Shown: positions 34,981-48,329 of the stretch, piece after piece
Numbering within the stretch: position 1 is the first letter of the stretch
How the letters are laid out: the number at the start of each line of letters is the position of its first letter
Assembly: GCA_947034885.2 (NCBI GenBank)
Contig: OX344749.2
Coordinates: 43,925,682 to 43,989,681 of the forward strand
DNA: 64,000 nucleotides
Source: Thuidium tamariscinum
Taxonomy: Eukaryota; Streptophyta; Bryopsida; Hypnales; Thuidiaceae
Direction: 5' to 3'
The notes under the pieces: model-generated
Databases searched by the model: none
What the model saw: only the letters and a program-made list of their open reading frames with translations
What the model was told of the DNA's origin: nothing
Position numbers and translations under genes: made by a program

Positions 34981-35119
34981 CAAAACTATCCAATTCTTTT
35001 TTAAATGGTCAAAGGAATTTCAATGCTTGTACAAAAATTCTACAACTTACAAGTCTTATATATTCAATTTGATGGTGGTCTTGATGGATGTTATGGAACA
35101 ATTGATGTAAGACAATTGG

Positions 35120-35300
35120 AAAATGACTAGGAAATGTTTAAAATAAAATAAAATAAGGAAACAACTAGAAATGATTCGAAATGATTCGAAAATGCTAAGA
35201 AAACAACTAGAAAACAACTAGGAACAACTAGGAACAACTAGAAAGGACTTGAAGGTGCCTACGAAACAACTAAAAAAACAAGTACAAACCAACAAAGAAA
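35120..35300. repeat. Degenerate tandem array (AACAACTAGGA type)
   Basis: Repeated short units AAACAACTAGAAA, GGAACAACTAGGAACAACTA and ATGATTCGAAATGATTCGAA. Confidence 0.75.
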
Positions 35301-35792
35301 TGACTTTAAACAAATTATCTCATTTTATAGATGTAGTTGTCTTCTAGTTATTTATTGTAGTTACAAATCAACATGGTGAACTCTATAGACCGTAGAATTA
35401 TCCACGTCAACAACTCTGATGAGATATTGATGGAAAGTAGTTCACATTCATTTTAAATTTGAATTTTATTATAACTTTTGTAATCCTTTACTTCACTTAA
35501 CCAGTGATTTGCAAGTAAAACATCATATGTATTTCATTCTACAACAACATTGCAACTAAAACAATATTTAAATGATGCAAAACAATGACAAAAAACAATT
35601 ACATAAGATTTGGTGCTAATAAAAAAGGCTACAGTCATAAGATAGTTGTATCAAATATGTAGTTGCATTTTAGTCAATTGTGACATTTTTCTTCTCCTAT
35701 AAAGAAAAATGAAGGTTTTGCCATGCAAGGTGGTTTATATTGGAAAATCACCATGAAAGATTGATAGTCAATTCTAGTATATGTAGGATTTC

Positions 35793-36447
35793 TTGACAGG
35801 TGCACTATATAGGAAGTTCATTGACCATTGTGTAAACAAACCCTTACTACCCATTTCTACTTTTCCTAATTACTTTCTAATAAACTATTATTTCAACCTA
35901 CAATTTTGAGCTTTGTTTGATATTGTCTATAGGTTTCTATTTCCAAAAATTTCTATCCCAAATAACATGTGATATATTGTCTAGAAAGGGTTGAAAAATG
36001 AACTAAAATGGCATGTTTTCAACTAAAATATTTATAGAGATTACATGAAGAAGACTTGCATCAATATTCAGCCATTCTCTTGTTGTTTGCTATAGCTTTT
36101 GAAGTACAAGTCCAATGATCATAATTTTTTTATTAAACATGCCAAAATAAACTTTCAATAGAAAACTATTCTTTAGATTTTTTCTAAAAAGTATTCAAAT
36201 TCTTTTTTCTTATATAATGTAGGGGTGTAAAAGTTATTTTTAGCTTTACAATGTATCTTTTTTCTTCACAATTTGTAACTAATTTTTATTAAAATAAATA
36301 ATACCAATAATTCAAAACATAAACTTTCAAAGTAGGAAAATCTATTCATATTTTTTTCTTAGAAAAAAATATATTAGGATATAATATAGGGGGTCCAAAA
36401 TTTGTTTGCACGTGGTTAATGAACTTCCTATATAGTGCACCTCCCAA
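35793..36447. mobile_element. Mutator-like non-autonomous element with 10-bp target duplication
   Basis: Flanked by perfect direct repeats GTAGGATTTC at 35783-35792 and 36448-36457. Left TIR begins TTGACAGGTGCACTATATAG and continues GAAGTTCATTGACCA; the right end is TGGTTAATGAACTTCCTATA then TAGTGCACCTCCCAA, inverted over about 40 bases. Long TIRs with a 9-11 base duplication are characteristic of Mutator-like elements. 655 bases with no transposase frame. Confidence 0.8.
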
Positions 36448-36749
36448 GTAGGATTTCTATAACTATCTTGAAAATTCACCTGTTCACAATACAAGAAGAT
36501 GATTTGTGTATACAATGCTCAATCCCCCACTATAATATGTCCTTAAAAACTCCTCCATTGTAGTTCATTGACAAGTCCTCTAGATTAACACTAGCAATTC
36601 AAATATAGATGTCAATCCATTATTATAGCTTACTATTTGAAGGTTGTCTCATTTTCCATTTGAAAGTGGTTACCAAATGCTATGATGTGTATGTACATGT
36701 TGGAGCTCTTTGCAATGGCTTCCTACTCAGCAATAAACAATCCATACTA

Positions 36750-37070
36750 GTAGATGAAATTTCAAGGCAAGAAAAGCCTACAAGTTCTTGGATTGTGGGA
36801 ACTTTGGGAACAATGCCACATCATTAGTCTAACATGGTTGGGGCTATGCCATGTTAGATATTAATTTAATTAATTAATTAATTAATATTTGAAATATTGT
36901 TTTAATTCATTTTTCAATTTCCTAAATCTTTTTGAAAATTTTGGATTTTTTTTTCCTGTAAATTCTGAATATTGGGCTTTCAAGGCCAATTCACAATTTC
37001 TGGACAACGTAGGGAATTTATAGAGGAACAACCTCAAAATTATCTCTTCTTGCCCTCAAATTTCATCTAA
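36750..37070. mobile_element. CATTAGA-family TIR element D
   Basis: Left TAGATGAAATTTCAAGGCAA (from 36751) and right TTGCCCTCAAATTTCATCTA are inverted repeats. Interior has GTGGGAACTTTGGGAACAAT, GCCACATCATTAG and the (ATTA)n core. Confidence 0.72.
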
Positions 37071-37156
37071 TATATTTGGGTTTCTCCAATCTAGCTCTAG
37101 ATCTTGGACCATACTGTCAATCCAGTCTACCAATGTAGAAGTGGATGGATGTGCAC

Positions 37157-37397
37157 ACATTAGATGTTTTTTCAGAGATTAGAAGACTATTTCAAGCTCG
37201 GTCCCAATGCTAAGAACAGTCAGAATAAAAAATTAAATAAATAAATAAACAAATTCAATTTTTTTAAATTATTTAATTATTATAATTTCATGTGGCAATC
37301 TCTTGGCCATGTTAGATCGCAGATGTGGCAGTGCTCCCCAACGTTCCCACAATTGGGAACTCGCAGTCTTGTTACTAGCAAAAAAAACATCTAATGT
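37157..37397. mobile_element. CATTAGA-family TIR element E
   Basis: Left CATTAGATGTTTTTTCAGAG and right AAAAAAACATCTAATGT are inverted repeats. Interior has GGCAATCTCTTGGCCATGTT and CCCACAATTGGGAACTCGC, the family text in the opposite orientation. About 240 bases. Confidence 0.72.
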
Positions 37398-40300
37398 TCT
37401 TCAACCTTCCTTTCTTTGCATGTGCATACAATTTTATTGTGAAATTTCTCCCGTAGAACTTGGTTGCAAGAAGTAATTTGAACATTCCTAACAATGACTT
37501 CCTATGACTCTAATTTAGTACGGGCCAACTATGACTTTGAGCTAAGTTGAGATAGTTAGGTAGAAATCGCAATATAATATTGCCCTAAGATAATGATGCA
37601 GAAATGATTGTATCACATCCTTTGTGCTACTAGGTTCACAAAAGATGTTACAAAATGCCAAAGAAAATATCATTTTCAATCCCTTTTCCAAATTTGTCTA
37701 CAACTTCCGATTTGAGGTTTGAATTTTTTTTTAAAATTTGGAGATGAAAGTCAAATTAAATTTTCAACTTTTATAAGTTCAAAGTTTTTTAGAAAAAGTT
37801 AATGTACTATGCCTAAATGAACTCTAAAATATTATTTGTAACACAATTTTTATATTTTTATATATTCCACATGCTTTGTCTTGCCTCCTACCACCCCACT
37901 TGTATAAAGGGTGTGTCATTTCATCCCTTCATTCTCAGATACACAAAGTGACTTAGGAAGCCTTGCAATACATTTGCCAAATATGCATGGTGTATGGTAC
38001 ATTGCATATGGTATATTGTGTATGATATATCACCTCAAAACTTCAAATGTATTCATATGTGACTACAAAATGACTACTCCCTATGCAATTGTCATTGACC
38101 TCCTTTTTGTATACATTGTTGCAACTTGAAAATGACAAAAAAATGACTTCTCATATTCTAGGGAAGTGATTTGAATCCTAAATTCATGTCACTTTAGAAT
38201 GATTACGAATTGACTTGCTACATGTGAGTGCATCTAAATGACACAAAGACTTCAATACAACTTCTAAATGACTACATAATTACCTTTGATATGGTTGTCC
38301 ACATCATATATATAATGGGTCTATTGTAACTACAAAATGACTTGTAAATGATTGGCTACGTGGTATGGAAGTTAAAGCATTCTCCACATGGCAACTCAAT
38401 AGCCATTTCTTTAATATGAACTTCTTTCTTTCCTCATTTCAACAATGATCTCATCCATTTTCACATCCAAAGTATAAATTGTTGGTGATAGTAAACTAAG
38501 AAGTCATTTAAAATTGACTTTTCTACAATGACTTCAAGTTGTACAAGTCATTTGTAAGAAAATGTGTATGGAGTGATTGTTGTAAAGTCATCCTTTAAAA
38601 TCATGTTTGTGGTTATTTTTTGGTATTAAACTCAAAATTCTCAAAACAAATTTCTATCTAATGGCCCATATGAATAAATTTGCTTTAAATTGTCTAATTA
38701 GATTACAACCTTGGCAAGAGACTTGACACAAATACAAATAAACGTGAACAACAAGTCTTTTCACAAAACTCCGAAATAATGTATTCAAGGACAAAGGTAG
38801 AAATTTATCCCTAATTTTTAGGTGGTTCATTTTATATTTTAGCCCTCCTTAGTTAGTTGAAAGTCTTTGATTCCAATTGTGAATTTGAAGTTTTCCACAA
38901 TACACCACATGTGCTATATAAGAATTTTCAATGTGTTTCCTAGGAACCAAAAGTATTCATCATATGCCCCTTTCAAAAAGGATTGCTCTTGAGATTGCTA
39001 CGTACATTCATTCTAATTTCCAAAAGGTTAAATTCTCCCAAATTTCCATCTTCTAAAATAAATGTAAAATATACCCCAACACCAATAAAATAAAAGGTGG
39101 TTTGTGGGCACCAAGGAATGGTACTAAGACTTGATGCCAATGTACACCTTGGACACTATAATCTAACACTATTCCTTGCTACTTCAAGACCACTAACTAT
39201 TCTACTAGTGCTACTAAAGAATTGTCAATTTCATATTATTTATGTTGTTTTAAAGAATTTTACATTGTTGATTCTAAATATGAGATCAAATCTTACAAAT
39301 TTTATAATATGGGGTATGTGAAGCTTAAAGCTTAAACTCTAAACAATTCTACATTTTTACCACAAGTAAAATTTCCACTACACTAATGATGATAAATAGT
39401 GTTACCTACACTAATTTATTTTAAAAAGCCATAAGTTTTTACTCTTGATGAATTTTTTTACCAACTATGGGTGTGGAGTTTTCCCACTTAGAATGGTACT
39501 AGGATTTATGCACTTCGTAAAAATATTTAGGAAGAGTAAAAACTTATAGCATTTCTAAAGGAGTTAGTATGGGTAATACTATTTATCATCATTAGTGTAG
39601 CCCTAGCCCTCTTCAAGGCAAAGACACCAATATGGATAATATCCAAATTACCATATGCTGTAGTCAAATTTGTTAGGCCATATACATAATCATTTTTTGG
39701 AGGTTGAATTACCTTTCATTCACCAGATTTAGAATTTTTGAAATTTCATTTCACAACATTTGAATATTTCATAATCTTTAGTAGGACCCTCCCAACTTTT
39801 CAGCTATAGAGAGGGCTTTAGTAAGGCTTAAACAATAGAGTTAGGTCTTGAATATGATTTTGGATTGGATGTAAGTTTAGTGACTACAAGTACACCTCTA
39901 TATTTAGGGTCTATCTATTGCAACTTGTAATTAGCCTAGATGAATTATAACCTCAACAACATTCTCTAAGATGTTTAGGCAAGTATGGTTGGAAAAAGGT
40001 TCTATTTAAGATTTTCTTAAAATTGACTTTTTAAACAAATGCAAAAATTCAAGATTTTGTTTAATATCAAAAATTCTATGGATTTTTGTGAATTTTTTAA
40101 ATTTATAAAATAGTTTCCTTGATATCACTATTACTATTACTATTATTACTATTACTATTATTTTCATTAATTTTGGAAAAAAAGGCATAAGTCCTTGCAT
40201 CAAATACTATTTTTTAATTTTCATAGTTAAGTTTGAAATAAGAATTCTGTTAAAACTAAAATTTCAGACATTTAGGTATAGTAGAATATAATTTTTCATT

Positions 40301-40440
40301 GAATTTTCTTTGAGGATTCAAATTGTTTCCATTAAAAATTTCTACACTATTCAATTATGTCACATTATACTTTCTAAAAAATTCATTACATACCATATAT
40401 TTAATTATATTTTGAACTAATTTTTAATGAATCTAATGAG
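37398..40440. other. AT-rich intergenic DNA, no gene
   Basis: No supported coding region. Contains a diffuse array of AAATGACTAC-like units (about 38060-38560) and a (TTACTA)n tract at 40123-40161. Confidence 0.45.
40123..40161. repeat. Trinucleotide-type microsatellite (ATT/ACT)n
   Basis: Alternating ACTATT and ATTATT units over about 39 bases. Confidence 0.75.
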
Positions 40441-40917
40441 AGCATAGGGTAGTTGTTGGAGGCAAGGGTGAAGTCACCCCTCGCTTGGCCACTCGGGAAA
40501 ACCCTGAAGTTTTTTATTTTTCGCATGTGATAAAATTTGTAAAATCTAAATTTTTATTTGCGATTAGATGCTACTCATGACATTCTTTGCTAGCTGATGG
40601 TGTACCCCCGGTGGAGGGATAATTCGCCCCTAGATACGATTCCCCCTAGATACTAGGAGGGATTTTAGTCATAATTTGTAGACAAAGATTGGTTGCTTTT
40701 TCCATTCTACAGTGCACACTCATCCCTGGGCCTATCCCCTTCTCCCTGCTGGAAGCCCAGACTTTTCTGAGAAGGGGGGATTCCACTTTCAGTGCAAGTA
40801 AAAGGGTCCCCCCTAGGAAGGTGAATAATGTTGTGTGGTAAAATTGAACTAGGTAAATTACTCGGGCACAAAATAGGGGCTTTTATTTTTACTTGCACCC
40901 CTGGAATGACTTGGTGT

Positions 40918-40958
40918 GGCCGGGCCCAGCGGGCCACAGCGGGCCAGGGGGCCCGGCC
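40918..40958. repeat. GC-rich perfect palindrome
   Basis: GGCCGGGCCC (40918-40927) and GGGCCCGGCC (40949-40958) are perfect inverted arms around a loop that itself holds AGCGGGCCACAGCGGGCCAG. It stands out against the AT-rich surroundings. Confidence 0.8.
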
Positions 40959-41109
40959 AGTTCACCCCGACCCTGTTGGACAACAGAAAGTCCAGAACTG
41001 CCTATTGCCGGCGGGGCCACCACTTTCGTAAGAACATGCAACTACAGCGCCGATTCCTGCGCCTGGGCCCCGATTACTGTAGAATTTTTGCGTCATTGCG
41101 CCGCTCAGA

Positions 41110-43607
41110 TTTGAATCACCATTGCATCGTCATTAGCAGTTGAACAATCAGTTTCATGGAAGCTGCTTTCCTTGCTTTTTACAAATGTTTTGCACTGACT
41201 TTGATGTATTTTTGTGTTCAGCACCTGAGCTCGATTGGAGCTTTTACGTGAAGTTCGGAGCTTTTCGTGAGGGACAATACAGGCCAGACTGACATGTGCG
41301 CCGATTGAAGCTCCAGTGAGAGTAGATTGCGACTAATTTTTCTTTAAAGTCTTCTCCCGAGAAAGCAAGCTAGCTAGAGTTTGAAGAAACCTTTGGAGTA
41401 CAGAGGCACGTTGACAGCGCAGTCAAGAGGACACTGGAGAGCTCCAATTGGAAGTGGCCAGTGGCTAAAGAACGAGTTAGGTATGCATCGCAACTGAAAG
41501 TAATGGGACTTCGGTCCCCATGTGGGATGCGACAAGACTACAAGAGGACTCTCTGTTGATTAGGGTTTGAATGTCGAATCTCGTGCATAGACTCACTGTT
41601 GGTGGCTCGCATGCGCTGTCGGTATTTTTTCTACAGTAGGGTCTCTGGGACTCTGAAGTTATTAGGGGTACTGATGACTGGCTCCATGCACGACGACTTA
41701 TTCGTCAGCGTCTCGAGAACTGTATCTAGTTTAACCGCATTGCGGAAGTTAGGAAGGTCTCTAGGTTCCCTTTAGAGAAGGTGGCTATGTGAACTTCGTG
41801 GTATCAATTCTCTTTGTCTCGACAGGATGCATCGATCAACCTAAGTCTTGGGTTCTTAATCACAATTCGAAGGTGCCTAGGGTTCCTTTAGAGAGAGAGA
41901 ATGAGTCTCTGCAACGAGGCCTACTGTTTGTTTATTTTAGTTCGTAGTTCTACCGCTCAAGAGCTCTCACTTTCGTTTTGGATGATGTTTGTCGGAGCAG
42001 GTGAGGTGGTTAAAACAGCGGGAGAGGTGGTTTTGAAATTTAGTTCCGCCGTCTTGAGTGAGTTTTGGGTATCGGAATGGTAATCTCAGTTCCATGCGGC
42101 TTTCTGTTGAGCGCAAGGTACGTTTCACCATCTGGAGCTGAGTGATGCGATCAGGAGTGAAATCAGTCTGTAAGTTGACGGTTTGGTCATAGCTAGATGC
42201 GCATTTGTCATCTTAAGGGCCTGCAACTGCTGAGAACTCAGAATTGCTTCAATCCAGTTGCAATTCTGTATTCTCGAAGCAAAAGATGAATTCCAATCGA
42301 TTTGCGGATGCTAACTTTTGAAGCCCTGTGATGTTCAACTGGTTATCATCGCTCGACTGAGGCGGCTTCTTAAACAATGTATTGCTCTGGATTCGTTGCG
42401 GCATCTGGGTCTGTAAGCTAAGGCTAGATAAAGATTAAGTCAAGAGACCTGTGTTGACGGGTATGCAGTACCAACTCAAAGCTTTTGAACAATCTCCATG
42501 TCAGTGTTCTGAGGATCCAATTCGGGGCAGTATCCGATCCTCTGAGGGGTGTTGCAATTAAATACGAGGAGAAAACATTCGCATCCTTGTCATCGATCGC
42601 AGAGTCCGTTATGAACGTCACTTGACTCGGAGAATGGCGGATTCTCGAGATTTTACTTTATCAGTCGTGCATGTTCCCACGAATTCGAGCTTGCATACTT
42701 CGTTCCTCTGGGGAGTGGGGAGCATCATCGTTGCAATTTATTACTCCTTGGGACAGGCTATGCCTGTTCCATCAATTCACAATTTGGTTGATGTTTAGTT
42801 TATAGCTCATTCACAACAATGGAGTCGTCTCTCATCGGAAATCTGTGGTGACGCCTCCATGATGAGGGAAACCCGCCAACTTAACTTTTGTGCCAATAGG
42901 GTGTGAATCAGGCGCATTCCAGAATGTATATTATATTTGAGGCCAATGATTACATCCCATCAATATACTATCTTTCGTCCCCTTCGATTTGTTTCGCATG
43001 AAGACCTCAATGTCAAACACGTGGATGGATTGCATAACTTGTAAAATATTCAAACGCCAGTCACTCTCATGAGCTGATCTCTTAAAGGTAAAGCGAATGC
43101 ATCACTTTACTTGGCGAGCCCCTGCCTCTTTGATGGCAACAGGTTCAGTGAATCCTGGGAGCTACATTCCTGTGAATTTGTAGGATTTGGACGCTTCCTC
43201 AATAGGAGAAATGCTCCAGACCGATCGGAGTAGCACGACAGTCTGTAGTCGGGAATAACTGAGCCCCAAGTTCACTGTAGGAAAACCGATGTTTGAAATT
43301 CCAGTTTCATGATTTTTAGCGTCACAGAAATCATAAATTTTGGGATATCATCTTCATTACCGGCTTCAATAGCATCGGGCAGTAAATCTGATGCTGTCCG
43401 TAGTATGACACTGTAATTAGATCTCTGCCAGATGCGTGTGGTTTTAGCTGTTTTATTTGTTCCTGACAATCGCTCTTTTGAACCCCCGTTGATGGTTTAC
43501 GAGAGGGACCTGTAAAATCGCTACCTGATGAGTTTGATTTGCTTATGATGAGAGGAGACGATTTATGTGGAGGATTATAAGTTAAAGTTATAACTTGTTC
43601 CGTAGAA
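41110..43607 (+). other. GC-moderate leader region upstream of the F-box gene
   Basis: About 2.5 kb with genic base composition but no frame longer than about 65 codons and no recognised domain. Several donor- and acceptor-like sites are present. Most likely a long 5' UTR with introns, or a decayed gene. No coding sequence is claimed. Confidence 0.4.
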
Positions 43608-45398
43608 ATGGATATGACTGTTCTTGCAAATCAGATGCAGGTTAGTGGCACCTCGTCATCCAAGCTGCTCACGCTTCCTCCATACATCTTGGAAGATATA
43701 TGCAACAGACTTGCAATGGAGAATGCAAGCCACATTGCAAGTGCTAATTGCGTATGCAAAAGTTTCAAGGAAGCTGGGAGTCGGATTCGTTCAGTGCGGT
43801 TGATCTGTCTGAATAGGTACCATGAGGCTCTTAGAGCTGGAGTTACTCTCTCGAGTTTTTCCACTCGTGACTCTAAAGGTGAAGCCAGTACATCCACTGT
43901 CCAAGAGCAACAGGCGTCTTTCAGCAGTGACGAAGAGGGCTCTGGTGATGAGGAAAGCCTCTTCATATTCAGGAACGTGGTAGTTGATTTTCTGAAAGGG
44001 AAGCCTTTGCTTCTTCAGATCAGGATAGAGATTGAGGCAAAGCTGCAGTCAAAGACAGTTCCTGAGGGAGAGAGGGGGAGAACAGATTTCTGGCTGAGCG
44101 ACCCATTTCATTTGATAAGATGGATACCTTCTGTCCAAGCGACTTTACAACACTTATGTATTGTGGATTATGGACAGCAGGCTATCATGCGCAGGACCAA
44201 CATCCTCAAAATTTTATCTCAGAACTGTGAGTTTGGACACCGTCACTTTAACCACATGAAGTTGTTACGAATGCCGTTATGGGCTCCTCTGTGTCATAGG
44301 GTACATCGGGCCAATTAATTTTATGCTTGTTCCCGATGCCTCGGCCAAGGCTTCATATTTGTATTGAATTGATTGGTACCAGGTCATGGTAAACTAACAA
44401 TATGTTCACTGAATAGTTCATATCTCATGGTCTCCGTAGTCCAGTAACGTCGCCTCTCGCGTTTGATGTTGGCAGGCAAAGTTCTGAAGAGCTTGGATTT
44501 GCGGAACATGTTCATCGACTCGGCGGAATTGGAAGATATGCCTATGATGAGGAGCTTCACAATGCGATGTGTGAAGGTCACTGGAGATACGTTACAACTC
44601 GTCAATACTTACATGAGAAACTTAACGACTTTGGTTCTGCTAGGAGTATTTGGAGTAACCCATGGCAGCTTGGACTTTCCATACATGAAGGTTTTATGTC
44701 TCGGTCTTTCAACGATGGCCAAGGTAGTGAGCATTCAACTGCCGAACCTTGAAAAGTTACAACTGAAGATGCTGTGTCCCGAGAGCCTCACCATTACTGC
44801 GACTGGTTTGAAATTCTTGGCTTTCAATCTCGAAGTAAGAGATACGTCCAAGGTGGACTTGAAGAATCTTCTCTATTTGCAGGAGTTGCTGTACGGGACT
44901 TCTAGTTTTGACATCCTCTCGAGCCTTGTTGCAGCTAATGTCCATCTGGAGAAACTATTCTTGGATATACCCTGCATAGCGCTTGGGGAAGACGGGAAAT
45001 GGTTGGGTGTTTTAAAGGGCATCCCTTTCAGCCTTCCAAGGTTCGATCAACTTCTGCAGTGTCAGAAACTTGCGGTTCTGAATATTGGGCCTGGACTCTG
45101 GCACTCCATGGAAGTGAATGTGGATCAGCTGCTGTCCCAGGTGGAGAAATGGCCTCCTCTCCAGCGCCTCATACTCCACATGATCCCTCAAAACCTCGAC
45201 TCTTGTCTGACCACTTTGCAGATCTTGCTGAAACCAACTCTGTCTTCTCTGGAGATTTATGTTCATACCAATAGTCCAATTAGTTTTGAGACAATTGTGT
45301 CGAACGTGAGGGGGATTGTAGCACACTTTGGCCGTGATTTTGCCTTCAAACCACGGCACTGGACTAGGAGTCTGGATTTCTCTTGCTTTAGCTTCTAA
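43608..45398 (+). CDS. F-box / leucine-rich-repeat protein
   Basis: Two exons give about 535 residues: 43608 to about 44292 and about 44476 to 45398. The acceptor TTGGCAG/GC at 44475 is clear and demands phase 1; the donor CTCTGT/GTCATAG is weak, and a strong-looking donor nearby (AGG/GTACAT) would break frame, so the junction is uncertain. Residues 20-66 (LPPYILEDICNRL, then CVCKSFKEAGSRIRSVRL) are an F-box, which binds SKP1 in SCF ubiquitin ligases. A Ser/Glu-rich acidic stretch follows (about 85-120). Exon 2 contains irregular LRRs: VLKSLDLRNMFID, FPYMKVLCLGL, LPNLEKLQLKML, TGLKFLAFNLEV, LQRLILHMIPQN, LSSLEIYVHTN. The target is unknown. Alternatively the two frames could be separate, but the LRR continuing directly after an F-box frame supports one gene. 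Confidence 0.75.
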
Positions 45399-47654
45399 CT
45401 TAATGTAATTAATAGTTTGAGACACTGTACATGTAGCCGGAGCTGCCAAGTTTTGCAAGGAGGAATTGGAGACTGAAATCTGTAAATATGACTTCATGAC
45501 ATTCTTGAGGAGCTGGCCTCAACATCTTTTTGAACCAACTCTTGAAAAGGAATCCAAATTCCTTAATTTGGAGACAATGATCTTGAGCTCATGTGGTACT
45601 TGCAGAGTCGGGATTGTTAATGAGGAATTATTTAGGACTTTTCTAGTTCCATGTGATTTATGTACTGTAGTTGTTTCTGAGCAAAAATTTGCAATCACTG
45701 ACATCATGGGATTGTTGATAAGGAATTATTCAGGATTTTTTTGAGGTCCATGCGATAGGTGACTGTTTTTGGGCAAAAAAAATTCAAAAACCGACATCAT
45801 GTGGTGAGAGGAGACTATTCTGTTGCAATTTCAATGATTTTTAAGTGCATGAAATCTCTATTTTTCTTCAAATTGAAATGAATTGTATAGTTGTATTTGC
45901 TAGATTTCTTTCATGGATGTAAATCATGTAGAGCAAGCATACGTATATGATTTTAAAATTATATATAAATAGAAAATTTAATGTTGTGTAAGATAGAATT
46001 TTGGCAAGACTCCAAGAAAATAACACTATATGTGATAGTTTTCTCCAAAGTGTATATATGGTAAAGACACTCTAAGAAGTACTTTTCAAGTGGTGAATTG
46101 TGTGACACGTCTATCTTGGCATAAGGGGCTTAGAAACTACGTGGGACTTTGACTATTTTATTCTTTCAGTAATTTCAATCTTATTTGTTGGTCTTTTGAC
46201 ATATCTTTCAAAAAGTTTTAAAATAGTGTGATCAAATTTCTATCCAAAACTTATGACAATTTTTTTTATTAATATAGATTAAAAAAGTATTTGTAGAATG
46301 CAAAATATGACTAGACATTGGTATAATATTACAATTTATTCTAGGGCATTTCCTAAACATCTTATAAGCTATTTTGGCATCTTCACCAAACAATGGAATT
46401 TGTTAATATCATCCTAAAACATTCTTCATCATTCCAAGAGCACCTTTCTAGAAGGCTCATCATGGGACTTGACTCTCCTTTATATGTGTGGAATGGTCCT
46501 TTCAACTACGCCACCTTTATATAGATGGTCTTCAATCCTTGAATCTTAAATATAGGTACAAAAATATGTAGAAAAAATAAAAAATAGTAATTAAAAGAAA
46601 ATAGAATGACATTGCATAATTTGAAATTTTGATAGATTTTTCAATAAATGCATCTCATTGATCATTTAAAAACTTAAATAGGAGAGAAATTTCAATATCC
46701 TTTAAATCCCAAACTATCTATTAAAATGAACCTCCCACTAAATTTTGGTATAGACAATATTGCATTTGTGTATCTTTATCTTAGTTGTTGTGAGTTGCTT
46801 TAATCTGTGTGTAAACTATCTAAAGTTATAGATTTTTTTATTTGATAAATGTAATAAAAGAAATAAATGTGCAAATATTTGTGAAATCAAAATTATTTTT
46901 AGAAAATAATAGTACGCAATCAAGGTTGTTGTTGGATCAAGACAACTTGGCCATAGCCAAATTCAATAGGTTCACCATTTGATATTCAATTTTCTAATTT
47001 TTGTACCAATAAAAACTTTGAAATTCCATATCTCTTGTCCCATTCATTGAAATCTAGTGAAACTTGCTTTGTGCAATGCCTTCTTCCCAACAAGGGCTTT
47101 TTGTCAATGCTAAGCACACCCTCATTAGTTTGTTAGCTTGACAATCTAGAAAATCTCAATATACATCACAAAATAAACAAACAAACAAAACAAAACAAAA
47201 CAAACAAAAATGTGTATTAGTAGTATAATCTAGCTATCATTGTAATTTCAAAAATAAAGGTGAATTTTCAATAAATATTATAAATGTGAAAGTTTAAATT
47301 TGAGTAGTCTCTTTTTTATTTCAAATATGAAAATTTCAATTTCAGGAAGCAAGATATATTGTTCAATTTTGTGTTATTAACCGTTAAGTGTTCTACCATC
47401 CATTAGGGTTGAGAACTTTATTCAAATTAATATTCATTGAGGAAGCTTCAAGAAAACTTATATAATATATCTATAGAAAGAAGAAAGAATATTTTGTATG
47501 GATCATTGTCATTGTTATAAATTTGTTGTAGGAATTTCAATTAGTTATTTTAAGTTTTTAAATTTAAATTTACTATCTTTATTGGTAAGCATTTACTTAT
47601 TTTTCCTTGTACTTTCATTAATATAGGAGCATGTAATGACTATGCACTCAGAAT
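45399..47654. other. F-box gene 3' flank, then AT-rich DNA
   Basis: The first about 400 bases contain a duplicated phrase (TGAGGAATTATTTAGGACTT near 45620 and AAGGAATTATTCAGGATTTT near 45720). Beyond this, AT-rich spacer with a (CAAA)n tract near 47175-47215. No gene supported. Confidence 0.45.
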
Positions 47655-48180
47655 TGGCGATAACTGCCATTTACATTTGCTACTAAGGTAATTTCAAAAC
47701 ATAAATGTACTTGAAGCCAATGTTGGTGCTCATTGTCATTGTCATAACCTAAATTAAAATTAATTCCTTCCCTTCCCTTCTTTCCCCCTACTTGTAATTT
47801 TTTGAAGGAGGTTAATATGACAATCAATACGGGACATACCAAGTATCTGTATCCATATTCAAGTACCATACTTATATTTTGTATTTATATAGTATCCATA
47901 TTATGTATCCATATCCACTTCCGCACCCATACTCGTACCCCTATTTCTATACCAAGTATTCATATTCATACTCCAATACTGTATGTGCCTTTTGTAATCA
48001 TACAATATTTGTATCCATATTCTAAATTCGTATTTGGATGGTTTAGATTAAATCTCCCAAAAATCAATGGCTTGTGAATTTTTGAGAAACTGATAGCATT
48101 CTAGAAGGGAAGTATTTTTTTGAAAAAAAATCAACAGCCTGTGATTTTTGAGAGATGGGGGGCAATTAATGGCAAACCAA
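47655..48180 (-). repeat. Dispersed repeat with internal GATAC-type minisatellite, copy 2 (inverted)
   Basis: Reverse complement matches 2290-2720: TTTCTCAAAAATTCACAAGC, CCATTGAT, then an array of ATATGGATAC/GAATATGAATAC units (about 47840-48030 here), then TATGTCCCGTATTGATTGTC, and a purine-rich AAGAAGGGAAGGGAAGG. Confidence 0.68.
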
Positions 48181-48329
48181 GATGAGTGCCACCTCTTTTG
48201 GGGCCACTGACCCTTTGTTTGTCAATAAACAATAATAGTGTACAAAAACTTGAAAATATGCAAAAATTTTGCAACCTTCAGTTTGAAATTTGGCAGAACT
48301 CAACATGCCACAGTCTCCCTTGTTGTAAA

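Noticed and set aside
35120-35300. Possible CRISPR-like array of short repeats
   Set aside because: Units are degenerate, directly adjacent and without unique spacers; an ordinary tandem repeat in plant DNA.
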